Below are positions 1-8,074 of a stretch of DNA of 26,523 nt, in pieces. Both the position numbers and the translations under genes were made by a program. The stretch lies in contig JAHIMW010000211.1 of the NCBI GenBank assembly GCA_018896355.1, positions 1 to 26,523 of the forward strand, in the 5' to 3' direction. This DNA comes from Pseudomonadota bacterium. Its GTDB lineage: Bacteria > Desulfobacterota > Syntrophia > Syntrophales > UBA5619. Each line of letters begins with the position of its first letter. Within the stretch, counting starts at the first letter, position 1. The notes beneath the pieces were generated by a model that saw only the letters and a program-made list of their open reading frames with translations, made no database searches and was not told the origin of the DNA.

Positions 1-2
1 AT

Positions 3-284
3 CATAGAAACCACTTCGCAATCCTGCTGATCCTCCTGCCCGCGTCGAATCTTTCGGCGCACGGGGGCCGCAAACTTTCAGTCCATTCGGCCATCCTGAT
101 GGATATGACGACCGGCTGGGTCGCCAAGGGAGGATACCACATCGTGGCCACGGCGAAACGCGGGAACATCCGCCTGATCGCCGTCGTCATGGGGGCAAAA
201 ACCCCCGCGATCCGGGCAAAAGAGGCGGAAAGGTTGATGGACGAGGGATTCCGGATAGTCCTGGAAGATCATCTTCAGGGGTGA
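3..284 (+). pseudogene. 3' end of a D-alanyl-D-alanine carboxypeptidase (DacA/PBP5-like), probably degenerate
   Basis: The frame is open from the left edge to TGA at 282-284. Its last ~60 residues match the end of the serine-type DD-carboxypeptidase (peptidase S11) catalytic domain: a TTGW segment, then GGYHIVATAKRG, RLIAVVMGA and a final segment ending in GFR. This family trims the terminal D-Ala from peptidoglycan in the periplasm. The third catalytic motif should be KTG, but here the lysine position is threonine (codon ACG at 105-107), one base away from AAG. The ~30 residues upstream do not resemble the family, and the expected D-G before the motif appears only in a neighbouring frame (98-103), which suggests an indel. 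I therefore favour a decayed gene, though a divergent intact one whose start lies outside the window is possible. It converges on the minus-strand gene ending at 310. Confidence 0.5.
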
Positions 285-309
285 ACGCTCCCCAAAGTAG
301 GGTATGAGA

Positions 310-1539
310 TTAGTCCCGGCAGCGCTTCGCTGTGAAGCTATCGAGAAAATTGTCCGATGGAATGCGGAACAGCCGCTTCAGGATCTCGTCAAAGTAGTCC
401 GGCAGGTAACGGTTCCAGATCTTGATCGGCAACTCGCCCAGTTCCCGACGATGAGAAGAGGGAAAGACGAAAAGGTATTCCAGCAGGCACTGAATGTTCC
501 GGGCGAGCGGCCCCCGGTACTGCTGGCAGAGCCTCTGCTCGATAATCCGGTCCTCGTGGATGCTTGATCCGATCTCACTTTCCAGCATCTCCTGGTAGCT
601 GGAGACGATGATCTCCACCAGCACATCATCTTCCCCCGAACGGACGAATTCGGCAAAGGACCGGTTCGCTTCGTAAGGGGAAAACCCGCGCGCCTGCATG
701 ATATGCAGGATCCCCGGACCGAGAGGACACTCCAGGATCTCCTCCCGGGGAGGCCGGAAGCGGACGATCAGATTTGTGGCATTGTATTTGCCCGCATGGA
801 CCTCCCCTTCGACAACCTCACAGCCCGGTATTTGGCCGAGAAGCGTCATCAGCTTCCGTTGTTCCGGCGCCTCCTGAATAACCTTCACGCCGGCGACGTC
901 GTTGATCACGAGGACCTCTCCGTCACCCGCAATCGGCCTTTTTTCACGCAGATCGTCCAACAGCCGGTTTTCCGCCCTCAGGAACTCCTCCGTCATGTCC
1001 GCGGGCGTCGTCAGGAGCCTCTCCCGCGGGATGCCGAGGAGACGCGCCCGCTCATCCGCCAGGGTTTCGGCATGCTTTTTGATCGTGTCGAAGATCCGGT
1101 CGATGATCCGGCGGGCCGACTTCTCCGCAAGCCGCCGGATGCGTTTGATCCGGCTCGATCCGACATAGGCCGAAAAACCGTTGCGCCGGGTGAAATAAAG
1201 CCTTCCATGAAAAGGGGTCTCCCGGTAGAAGCGTCCGGGGTTCCGGTGGTAATCCCGGATCAGTTCGTCGATCCGCTCATTATGGCTGGGGGGATCCTTA
1301 ACGAGGGCGTCTTTCAGTTCACCCTTGATCTGGACCGAACGGGAAGAGAGGTCGCCCGGATGCAGCCCCCGGAAGATCCGTCCGGCAAAGAGTTCGAGGT
1401 AGCGGGAAACGAAGATATGGTTGAAATGGACCAGCCGCGTGATCAGATCCGCGTCCGACGGGCGCGCCTCATCGTACATCCAGCGGCGGATGATATCGTT
1501 CAAAACCTCACGGTGCAGAAAGCTGTTGATCGTGATCAT
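310..1539 (-). CDS. Divergent RelA/SpoT-like domain protein (putative)
   Basis: A 409-residue cytoplasmic protein with no signal peptide or membrane segment. I chose the ATG at 1539, which has GAGG just upstream, over the in-frame GTG at 1560, which has none. Residues ~208-330 resemble the RelA/SpoT nucleotidyltransferase fold: an INDVAGVKVI strand (212-221) like the RSH 'D-x-x-G-x-R' strand, then a K-Y-N-A-T-N segment (251-256), then VEIIVSSYQEML (308-319) with a distal SSIHE, like the RSH 'EIQIRT...H' segment. In RSH enzymes this domain makes (p)ppGpp. Several catalytic positions look replaced and no HD hydrolase motif is visible, so activity is doubtful. The N-terminal 200 residues are helical and charged and I do not recognise them. 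It lies 97+ bases downstream of the fumarase genes on the same strand. Confidence is high that it is a gene and low for function. Confidence 0.62.
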   Translation of the reverse strand: MITINSFLHREVLNDIIRRWMYDEARPSDADLITRLVHFNHIFVSRYLELFAGRIFRGLHPGDLSSRSVQIKGELKDALVKDPPSHNERIDELIRDYHRNPGRFYRETPFHGRLYFTRRNGFSAYVGSSRIKRIRRLAEKSARRIIDRIFDTIKKHAETLADERARLLGIPRERLLTTPADMTEEFLRAENRLLDDLREKRPIAGDGEVLVINDVAGVKVIQEAPEQRKLMTLLGQIPGCEVVEGEVHAGKYNATNLIVRFRPPREEILECPLGPGILHIMQARGFSPYEANRSFAEFVRSGEDDVLVEIIVSSYQEMLESEIGSSIHEDRIIEQRLCQQYRGPLARNIQCLLEYLFVFPSSHRRELGELPIKIWNRYLPDYFDEILKRLFRIPSDNFLDSFTAKRCRD

Positions 1540-1657
1540 GATCCTCTTGTCCGACCCCACGATATACGGAAACTACGGACATGGTTGCAGTCATGGGCGT
1601 GATGGTCCGTCCGATCGGGGTCTCCAAATCACGTTGGCGACCCTGCCTCCCGTTGCA

Positions 1658-2290
1658 TCAGCCCCCTGATTCACCGCGCAGAAGTTTTGCCAGGCGTTCA
1701 TCGAACGCCTTCCCCAACTCCTCGTGGAGACTCCGACCGTGGGCATCCATCGTGACGATCCCCGGAAAACGGTCCAACCGGATCTTCCAGAAGGCCTCGG
1801 GTAGACCGAACTCCTCCTTCTTGAACACGTCCAGAACCTCGACCATGGCCCGGGCGTTGGTGACACCGGCTCCACCCATGCCGTGGACATAGACGGCCTT
1901 GTGGGCCTTGCAGGCGGCGAGCGTCCGCGGACCCATGCCACCCTTGCCGATCACCACCCGCAGGCCGAAGGCAGCGATGACTTTGTCCTCGTATATTTCG
2001 TCGCGGATGCTCGTCGTCGGCCCGGAGGAGACGATGCTCCAGCGGCCCGCGTCGTTGCGGAGAATCGGGCCGCTGTGGTAAATGGCCCCGCCACGGTAGA
2101 TCTTCTTCAGCTCGTCGAAGATCCGCTCATCTTCCGCCGGCAGGGGTTTCGGCCCCTCGATCAGGCGATCCACCAGGTATTTGTGGGCCGCATCCCGGCC
2201 CGTCGTCGCGATCCCGGAAATCGCCACGGCATCGCCGGCATGGAATTCCAGGATCTGTTCCGCCGTAATGGGAATGGTCAATTCTTTCAT
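1658..2290 (-). CDS. Class I fumarate hydratase (or L-tartrate dehydratase), beta subunit / C-terminal domain
   Basis: A 210-residue protein of the Fe-S hydro-lyase beta family, which pairs with the alpha subunit to hydrate fumarate to malate reversibly in the cytoplasm. Visible hallmarks are the start 'LTIPITAEQI...AGD', the segment GRDAAHK (31-37), 'SGPTTSIRDE', and the glycine-rich VIGKGGMG loop. The length is normal for the separate beta subunit. The start ATG at 2290 has GAGG eight bases upstream. It follows the alpha gene with a 10-base gap on the same strand, so the two are almost certainly co-transcribed. Tartrate dehydratase and fumarase subunits are hard to tell apart by eye. Fumarase is preferred because the neighbouring genes are for central carbon and electron metabolism. 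Confidence 0.93.
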   Translation of the reverse strand: MKELTIPITAEQILEFHAGDAVAISGIATTGRDAAHKYLVDRLIEGPKPLPAEDERIFDELKKIYRGGAIYHSGPILRNDAGRWSIVSSGPTTSIRDEIYEDKVIAAFGLRVVIGKGGMGPRTLAACKAHKAVYVHGMGGAGVTNARAMVEVLDVFKKEEFGLPEAFWKIRLDRFPGIVTMDAHGRSLHEELGKAFDERLAKLLRGESGG

Positions 2291-2300
2291 CTTTGCTACC

Positions 2301-3212
2301 TCATCCTATAAAACGATAGGCGCCGTCGGATTCGATCCGGATCGCCCGCCGGCGGTTTTCCCAGCACATATACGTCACGGTGACAAAGTAAGAGGCGGGG
2401 ACGCGGTGGAGAGCGCCGATCTTGACCCCAAGCAGGGTCGTTTCCCCGCCGAGGCCCAAGGGGCCGATCCCCAAGGTGTTGGCTTCCTGGAGAATCCGCT
2501 CTTCCAAGGCCGCCAGGGCGGGATCGGGATTCACGTCTGTCAGCGGCCGCAGGAGCTGATGCTTGGAATGGAGGTAGGCCGAGCCCCGGTCGCCGCCGAT
2601 GCAGATACCCAGGATGCCGGGAGGGCAGCCTTTCCCTTCCGCCCGGCGGACGGCATCCAGGACCACGCGCCGCACCCCCTCCAGATCGCGTCCCGCGCTC
2701 AGGGCATCATCGGGCAGGCTGTACTGCCGCCCCACATTCTCACTGCCGCCGCCCTTGAGCATCAGGGCCACTTCGAGAGCTTCGTCATCCCACTCCTCGA
2801 AGAAGACCCCCGGAAACCCCTTGCCCACATTGTTTCCACTGTTCAGGCCGGTCACCGGATCGACGGCGTTGTGCCGCAGAAACTGCCCCTGCGTCGCCCG
2901 CGCGACGGCCTCCTCGCATACCCTGCGGATCGCCCGGTGGGAGAGACCCGGCGGGTGGTGAATGAAAAACAGGGGCATCCCGGTGTCCTGGCATAGCGGC
3001 GCCTGCTTTTCCTTAGCCAGGGCCATGTTCTCCAAAAACGTCGCAAGAATCATCCGCGCCGTCGATTCCGGCGCTTCCTCGTCATGGGCCCGCTTCAGGG
3101 CCGCCTCCACATCCGCGGGCAGCTCAAACGCCGTCCGGCGGACGAGGTCAAAGATCGCCTCGCCGAAGGCCTGTTCAGAAAGTCGGCTCTTTGCATCGCA
3201 CACCACGTTCAT
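2301..3212 (-). CDS. Class I fumarate hydratase (or L-tartrate dehydratase), alpha subunit / N-terminal domain
   Basis: A 303-residue protein carrying the [4Fe-4S] cluster of the class I (oxygen-sensitive) fumarase. Three cysteines sit in the conserved contexts for cluster ligation: C74 in CQDTG, C204 in GICIGGD and C283 in MCWENRR. Substrate-binding motifs such as LNSGNNVG and KGGGSEN are also present. Two ATGs compete. The one at 3221 has its AAGG immediately adjacent. The one at 3212 has AAGGA at about 8 bases as well as GGAGG, so I chose 3212. Its stop is followed after 10 bases by the beta-subunit gene. Upstream lies a ~250-base divergent region shared with glpA. The enzyme links malate and fumarate in the reductive or oxidative C4 branch of an anaerobe. 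Confidence 0.94.
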   Translation of the reverse strand: MNVVCDAKSRLSEQAFGEAIFDLVRRTAFELPADVEAALKRAHDEEAPESTARMILATFLENMALAKEKQAPLCQDTGMPLFFIHHPPGLSHRAIRRVCEEAVARATQGQFLRHNAVDPVTGLNSGNNVGKGFPGVFFEEWDDEALEVALMLKGGGSENVGRQYSLPDDALSAGRDLEGVRRVVLDAVRRAEGKGCPPGILGICIGGDRGSAYLHSKHQLLRPLTDVNPDPALAALEERILQEANTLGIGPLGLGGETTLLGVKIGALHRVPASYFVTVTYMCWENRRRAIRIESDGAYRFIG

Positions 3213-3303
3213 CGCCTCCATCCTTCAAACTTTTGGGGGTCATCGTATCACAAGGCCGGCGGTCCTGTCCACAGCCGATGTGACGAAGGAGGCCAATATC
3301 TCA

Positions 3304-3332
3304 TTGACATACCAGTCGGATCTTCTTATACT
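3304..3332 (+). promoter_or_regulatory. Sigma70-type promoter for glpABC
   Basis: TTGACA (3304-3309, perfect -35) is separated by 17 bases from TATACT (3327-3332, five of six to the -10 consensus). Transcription would start near 3339, leaving a ~130-base leader before the glpA ATG at 3470. It is the only near-consensus promoter I see in the divergent fumarase/glpA gap. Confidence 0.65.
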
Positions 3333-3419
3333 TCCCCCGGTTCAAGAAGCAATGTCTTGTAAAAGACGCGGTCGATATTCTGCAACCGGATATTATTCGG
3401 GTCGGCGGCATTACCGAAA

Positions 3420-3437
3420 TGGTCAAGGTCGTGACCA
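3420..3437 (+). promoter_or_regulatory. Small inverted repeat in the glpA leader
   Basis: TGGTCA and TGACCA form a perfect 6-bp inverted repeat with a 6-base spacer (AGGTCG), ending 32 bases before the proposed glpA start. It could be a leader hairpin or an operator. Nothing in the sequence decides between them, and a chance repeat is possible. Confidence 0.25.
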
Positions 3438-3469
3438 TGGCGGATATAGCCCATTGTCGGCGGAAATTT

Positions 3470-5041
3470 ATGGACCTGCAAACGGAAGTTCTGATCATCG
3501 GCGGTGGAGCCACCGGGACCGGCATCGCGCGGGACCTTTCGCTGCGCGGCATCCCCTGCCTCCTCGTGGAAAAGGGGGATTTCACATCCGGCGCCTCCGG
3601 CCGCAACCAGGGGCTCCTCCACAGCGGTGGCCGCTACGCGGTCAACGATCCCGAAGCGGCCCGGGAGTGCATCACCGAAAACCGCATCCTCCGGCGGATC
3701 GCCCCCCACTGCATCGAACCCACGGACGGCCTGTTCGTCTCGCTTCCGGAAGACGGCCCGGAATACCGGGCGAATTTCATCCGGGCGTGCGGGGCGGCGG
3801 GAATCGACACCCTGCCCCTCTCTCCCCGGGAGGCCCTGTCGCTGGAACCCCGCCTGAACCCAAGGCTCATCGGCGCCGTCCAGGTCCCCGACGGGGCGAT
3901 CGACCCGTTCACGCTCGTCGTTGAAAACGCCCGGGACGCCGAATCCCGCGGCGCGCATATTTTGATCCACACGGAGGTCACCGACCTGATCCGCGACGGC
4001 GTCCGGATCGCCGGGGTCCGCGTCCGCGATCGGATCACCGCCGAGGCGTTCGCCATCGCCGCGACCTGGGTAATCAACGCGACCGGCGCCTGGGCAAACC
4101 ACATCCTCCGGATGGCCGGCCTTCAAATCGGCCTCGCCCTCTCCAAGGGCTCCATGCTGATCACCAACACCCGCTTGAGCGAGCGGGTCCTCAACCGCTG
4201 TCACCCCCCTGCAAGCGGCGATATCATCGTCCCCAACGACACCGTCTCCATCCTCGGCACCACCTCGCTGCGGGCGGATGATCTGGAGCATTACGAAGTA
4301 ACCCCCGAGGAGGTCACTTTCCTGGTCGACGAACTCTCCCGGATGATCCCCGACCTGAAGGGGGAGCGCTTCACGAGGGCCTATGCCGGCGTTCGCCCCC
4401 TCCTTCAATCGGAGGAGGCCGGCGATGACCGGATGATCAGCCGCGGCTTCACGCTGATCGACCACGGGAGCTGCAGCGGCCCCGAAGGGCTTGTCACGAT
4501 CACCGGCGGGAAACTGATGACCTACCGGCTTATGGCGGAAAAAACTGTCGATTTCATTTGCGAACGGATGGGGCTGCACGTCCCCTGTTCGACCCACGTT
4601 CAACGTCTCCCCGGCGCCGGCCAGGGCCACACCCTGCAGGACCGCCTCCTGCGGCTGAGGCGGCAGGCCCCGGCAGCCAAAGGGGAAATCCTCTGCGACT
4701 GCGAGCTCGTCCCGAGGGAGGCCGTGGATGCGATCCTTCGGGAGGGAAAGGTGCGCGAGCTCCAGGACATCCTCCACCGCACCCGCCTCGCCAAGGGGAC
4801 CTGCCAGGGGGGCTTCTGCGTCTATCGCCTCCTCGGACTCCTCAACGAACGGCACAAGGCGGATGTGAGCGGCGGTTCCAACCTTATTCTGAAAGCTTTT
4901 CTCGAAGAGCGCTGGAGGGGTATCCGCCCCGTCCTCTGGGGGACTTCCCTCAAGGAGGAGGAGCTGATCGAGTCGATCTACAAGGGGCTGTTCAACCTGA
5001 CTTCCGGAGAACCGGTCCTGCCGGGCGGGGGTGGGGCATGA
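3470..5041 (+). CDS. glpA: Anaerobic glycerol-3-phosphate dehydrogenase subunit A
   Basis: A 523-residue FAD-dependent subunit that oxidises sn-glycerol-3-phosphate to dihydroxyacetone phosphate. The N-terminus is a Rossmann FAD site (VLIIGGGATGTG, GGGATG at 11-16) followed by the family-typical VEKGDFTSGASGRNQGLLHSGGRY. The C-terminus carries a BFD-like cysteine set, C409-x-C411 and C445-x4-C450, expected to hold a [2Fe-2S] cluster. I chose the ATG at 3470, which starts directly before the FAD strand and has GGCGGA upstream. An in-frame start at 3419 would add 17 unrelated residues. Its stop overlaps the glpB start by four bases (ATGA), indicating translational coupling in a glpABC operon. 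Electrons pass through GlpB/GlpC to the quinone pool. Confidence 0.95.
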   Translation: MDLQTEVLIIGGGATGTGIARDLSLRGIPCLLVEKGDFTSGASGRNQGLLHSGGRYAVNDPEAARECITENRILRRIAPHCIEPTDGLFVSLPEDGPEYRANFIRACGAAGIDTLPLSPREALSLEPRLNPRLIGAVQVPDGAIDPFTLVVENARDAESRGAHILIHTEVTDLIRDGVRIAGVRVRDRITAEAFAIAATWVINATGAWANHILRMAGLQIGLALSKGSMLITNTRLSERVLNRCHPPASGDIIVPNDTVSILGTTSLRADDLEHYEVTPEEVTFLVDELSRMIPDLKGERFTRAYAGVRPLLQSEEAGDDRMISRGFTLIDHGSCSGPEGLVTITGGKLMTYRLMAEKTVDFICERMGLHVPCSTHVQRLPGAGQGHTLQDRLLRLRRQAPAAKGEILCDCELVPREAVDAILREGKVRELQDILHRTRLAKGTCQGGFCVYRLLGLLNERHKADVSGGSNLILKAFLEERWRGIRPVLWGTSLKEEELIESIYKGLFNLTSGEPVLPGGGGA

Positions 5042-6264
5042 AGCGCTTCGACCTCATCGTTATCGGAATCGGCCTCGCCGGGCTCACTGCCGCCCGGACG
5101 GCGATCGGAATGGGTGCGAAGGTCCTCATCGTCGGCCGGGGGATGGGCGCGCTCACCCTCTTCGGAAACACGGTCGACCTTCTCGGCGAGATCCCGCCCG
5201 AAACGGATATCGCGGAGGGAATCACCCGCTGGATCGCGGCCCACCCGGAACATCCCTACGCCCGGACCGGATGGGAGGGAATCGAAAGCGCCATCGCCGC
5301 ATTCCGCGGACTCTTCCCGCCGCCCTACGATTTTACCGCTTCCGGCCAGGGGAACGTTCTTCTCCCCACCGGCGCGGGGACGATGCGCCCCACCTGGCTG
5401 ACCCCCGTCACGATGGCCGCCGGCGCCGCGATGACGCCGGCCGAGACGTTGATCGTCGGCTTCCGCGGCTTCAAGGATTTTCAGGGCGATACGGTGTCGC
5501 TCCACCTGAAATGCCGGGGGGTGACCCTGTCGCTCCCCCGCTACGGCCTGGAGGGGCTGTCCGCACCCGCACTCGCCCGCCTGATGGACGAGACCTCCTT
5601 CCGGGAGCGTGTCGGCGAGTCGATCCGTCAGCAGATGGCGGGAGAGCGGTTCATCGGTCTCCCCGCGGTCCTCGGCCTCCGGGAGCCCGCCGCGGTTCTG
5701 AAAACGCTGGAGAGCGTCACCGGCGCCCGGGTTTTCGAAATCCCGGTGCTGCCGCCGTCGATCCCCGGCACAAGAATCTTCCACCGCTTCCGGGAGGAGC
5801 TGATCGCGAAAGGGGCAGACTTTCGGATGGGGCATCCGGTATCCGGTGTGATGGTCAAGGACGGCCGGTGTGAGGGGATCAACATCCAGAACCCGCCGCT
5901 CGTCGCCGAATACCGCGCGGATCGCTTCATTCTCGCCACGGGACGCTTCCTCGGCGGCGGTCTCTGGGCCGAGATGGACCGGATTATCGAACCGGTTTTC
6001 GGCATTCCCGTCTTCCAGCCTGAGGAACGGGGCAAGTGGTTTGGAGAGCGGTTCTTCGATCCGGAGGCGCATCCGATCCACCGCGCCGGGGTCGTCACCG
6101 ACGCCGATCTCCGTCCGGTCGATGCGGCGGGACGGGTCGTCCTTGCAAACGTCCGGGCGGCGGGATCGATCCTGGCCCATCACCAGGCCATTGAGGAGAA
6201 ATCACGGGAAGGGATCGACATCGCCACGGGTTTCCTGGCCGCAAAGAGGGCGCTTGCATCATGA
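5038..6264 (+). CDS. glpB: Anaerobic glycerol-3-phosphate dehydrogenase subunit B
   Basis: A 408-residue flavoprotein subunit of the GlpABC complex. It begins with a dinucleotide-binding motif, LIVIGIGLAGLTAA (G10, G12, G15), and continues with the GlpB-typical 'LFGNTVDLLG' and a late 'ILATGRFLGGGL' strand. GlpB forms the catalytic unit with GlpA and helps dock it to the membrane subunit. The ATG at 5038 overlaps the glpA stop, and the TGA at 6262-6264 overlaps the glpC ATG at 6261, so all three genes are coupled by four-base overlaps. The frame stays open well upstream of 5038 within glpA, but that part encodes no GlpB-like residues. The length is close to that of the family. Confidence 0.94.
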   Translation: MKRFDLIVIGIGLAGLTAARTAIGMGAKVLIVGRGMGALTLFGNTVDLLGEIPPETDIAEGITRWIAAHPEHPYARTGWEGIESAIAAFRGLFPPPYDFTASGQGNVLLPTGAGTMRPTWLTPVTMAAGAAMTPAETLIVGFRGFKDFQGDTVSLHLKCRGVTLSLPRYGLEGLSAPALARLMDETSFRERVGESIRQQMAGERFIGLPAVLGLREPAAVLKTLESVTGARVFEIPVLPPSIPGTRIFHRFREELIAKGADFRMGHPVSGVMVKDGRCEGINIQNPPLVAEYRADRFILATGRFLGGGLWAEMDRIIEPVFGIPVFQPEERGKWFGERFFDPEAHPIHRAGVVTDADLRPVDAAGRVVLANVRAAGSILAHHQAIEEKSREGIDIATGFLAAKRALAS

Positions 6265-7586
6265 CGAAAGAAGAGAAACCGGCCCCCTTCACGAAATTCC
6301 CGGACATCTGCGTCCGGTGCGCGACCTGCATGGCCGCCTGCCCCGTCTCCCGGGTGACGCCCCGTTTCCCGGGACCGAAGCAGGCAGGGCCGGGGGCTCA
6401 GCGTTTCCGATCGGCGGCCGAGGCCTCCGTGGACGACTGGATCGACCTCTGCACGGGCTGCCGCATCTGCGACACGGTCTGCCCCGCGGGCGTTCCGATC
6501 TCCGAAATGAACCTGCTGGCGAAGGCGAAATACCTGGACGAGCGGGGCAGGAGCTTCCGGGATTGGCTCCTCGTCCGGAGCGACCTTTTCGGCGAGATCG
6601 CCGCCCGTTACTCGAAGCTCGTCAACCCGCTGATGAAGAAAAAGGCGGTCCGGTGGCTCCTCGACGCGCTGCTCCGGATCGACCGGCGGCGGGACCTCCC
6701 CGCCTACGAGTACCCCACCTTCCGCCGGTGGTTCCGCACCCGGCAGGCGCCGGAAGGCGGCGGCCCGGTGGTTGCCTATTTCTATGGCTGCTTCACGAAC
6801 ACGAACGAGACGGACGTTGGGAAGGCCGTCGTGGAGGTCCTGGAGGCTCACGGTCTGACGGTCGTTGTCCCACCCCAGCGCTGCTGCGGGATCCCGCGCC
6901 TTGGCGTCGGGGATCTCCGGGGGGCGCGGAAGATGGGCCGCCGGAACGTCGATTCCCTGCTCCGAACGGTCCGGGGGCTCGACATCGTCTTTTCCTCGAC
7001 CAGTTGCGGCCTGATGCTCCGCCACGAGTACGGCCCGCTCCTCCATATCACCGGCGCGGAGGAGCTCGCACAACACCTCTTCGACATATGCGAGTACCTG
7101 CTTCGCCTCCACGAGGTGGGAAAACCGGCGGTCACCTTCCGGTCCATTCCGATAAAGGCGGCCTACTTCGCCCCCTGCCACCTCCGCTCCCTCGACATGG
7201 GCCTGCCGGCGCTGGAACTGCTCCGCCTGGTCCCGGGACTGGATGTAAGCCTGATCGAGGCGGAGTGTTGCGGCCTGGGAGGCCTTTACGGTTTCAAGAG
7301 AGAGAAGTTCGCCATCGCCGAGGAGATCGGGAAGGATCTCAAGGAGGCGGTCGCCCGGATGAAGCCCGATATCATCCTCACGGATTGCGAAGGGTGCCGG
7401 ATGCAGATCCGCCACATGACCGGTCTTAAGGTTCTCCATCCCGTCCAGCTCCTCCGCGATTCGCTGGAACGAAGGGGAACAGCACAACAAAAGGGATTGT
7501 TGAAGCGTGCAGGGCAGGCCTGCAAGTCCAAAAATGTCCGGCTGGTTATTTCTTGCGTGCGAAGAGTCTGTCTATTTTTGCCATGA
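6261..7586 (+). CDS. glpC: Anaerobic glycerol-3-phosphate dehydrogenase subunit C, with an unusual C-terminal tail
   Basis: The iron-sulfur, membrane-associated subunit that passes electrons from GlpAB to menaquinone. Two [4Fe-4S] ferredoxin motifs are clear: C17-x2-C20-x2-C23-x3-C27 and C64-x2-C67-x2-C70-x3-C74. Two cysteine-rich CCG domains follow, one with QRCCGIPRLG and one with APCH...ECCGLGGLYG and DCEGCRMQ. GlpC homologues normally end soon after a 'HP-x-x-LL' segment, here HPVQLL near residue 393. This protein continues ~43 residues into AT-richer DNA and ends 41 bases inside the convergent response-regulator gene. The tail is cysteine/lysine-rich and unlike the rest, so the natural stop may have been lost at a junction near 7,480-7,510. 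Confidence 0.92.
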   Translation: MTKEEKPAPFTKFPDICVRCATCMAACPVSRVTPRFPGPKQAGPGAQRFRSAAEASVDDWIDLCTGCRICDTVCPAGVPISEMNLLAKAKYLDERGRSFRDWLLVRSDLFGEIAARYSKLVNPLMKKKAVRWLLDALLRIDRRRDLPAYEYPTFRRWFRTRQAPEGGGPVVAYFYGCFTNTNETDVGKAVVEVLEAHGLTVVVPPQRCCGIPRLGVGDLRGARKMGRRNVDSLLRTVRGLDIVFSSTSCGLMLRHEYGPLLHITGAEELAQHLFDICEYLLRLHEVGKPAVTFRSIPIKAAYFAPCHLRSLDMGLPALELLRLVPGLDVSLIEAECCGLGGLYGFKREKFAIAEEIGKDLKEAVARMKPDIILTDCEGCRMQIRHMTGLKVLHPVQLLRDSLERRGTAQQKGLLKRAGQACKSKNVRLVISCVRRVCLFLP

Positions 7587-7950
7587 GTTCTTCCGGGGTC
7601 ACGGGCTTGGCGATAAAGCTCCTCCCTCCGATTTTCCCCAGTTGTGATTGAACTTGCGTTCTTGAGGCGATGGCGGTAATGAACAATACGGGGATATCGG
7701 CTGTTGCCGGGTTTTCGAGTAACTGCTCCGCAACATGCCCGCCGCCGAGCTCCGGCATGATGATGTCCAGCAGAATCAGATCGGGAGGTTCCTTCGACGC
7801 CAGAATGAGCCCTTTGGACCCGCTCGTCGTGGTCGTTACCTCGAACCTTCCCGTTTTTTCCAGATTCAGCTTCACGAAAAAGCCGAAATCTTTTTCATCA
7901 TCAATCAGCAGAATTCTTATCTTTTTCGATTTGACTGCTTCTTCCATCAT
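7546..7950 (-). CDS. Single-domain response regulator receiver (CheY-like)
   Basis: A 134-residue stand-alone receiver domain with no output domain. Acidic pocket residues D17/D18, the phospho-acceptor D62 in LLDIIMP, T92 in FITAI and K115 in AKPVTP are all present, so it should be phosphorylatable. It lies 124 bases downstream of a sensor histidine kinase on the same strand and is its likely partner. Two adjacent ATGs (7950 and 7947) follow a GGGGGGAA stretch; either could start. Without an output domain it probably acts by protein contact, for example on a motility or pilus component or in a phosphorelay. Its 3' end overlaps the convergent glpC tail by 41 bases. Confidence 0.92.
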   Translation of the reverse strand: MMEEAVKSKKIRILLIDDEKDFGFFVKLNLEKTGRFEVTTTTSGSKGLILASKEPPDLILLDIIMPELGGGHVAEQLLENPATADIPVLFITAIASRTQVQSQLGKIGGRSFIAKPVTPEELMAKIDRLFARKK

Positions 7951-8074
7951 TTCCCCCCGTGCCCGTTAAACATTTACTGTATTTCCCGTTCCTCCACGGT
8001 TCCTGTAAAAAACGATGCCATGATGATCAATCACAAAGCCCTTTCGTCCATCCGGGCGATTGTTTCGCAACCGT

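Noticed and set aside
703..1602. 299-codon plus-strand frame over the RelA/SpoT-like gene
   Set aside because: The composition is that of an antisense shadow, with no motif, while the minus-strand frame shows recognisable fold segments and a proper start.
3333..3469. glpA leader considered as a riboswitch
   Set aside because: It is long enough, but I see no conserved riboswitch core. Only a small 6-bp inverted repeat is present.
3326..4855. Long open frame antisense to glpA (and similar ones antisense to glpB at 4978-6183 and glpC at 6180-7490)
   Set aside because: These are Gly/Ala/Arg/Asp-rich low-complexity translations produced by high GC in the real genes. They have no family resemblance and fully overlap confident genes.
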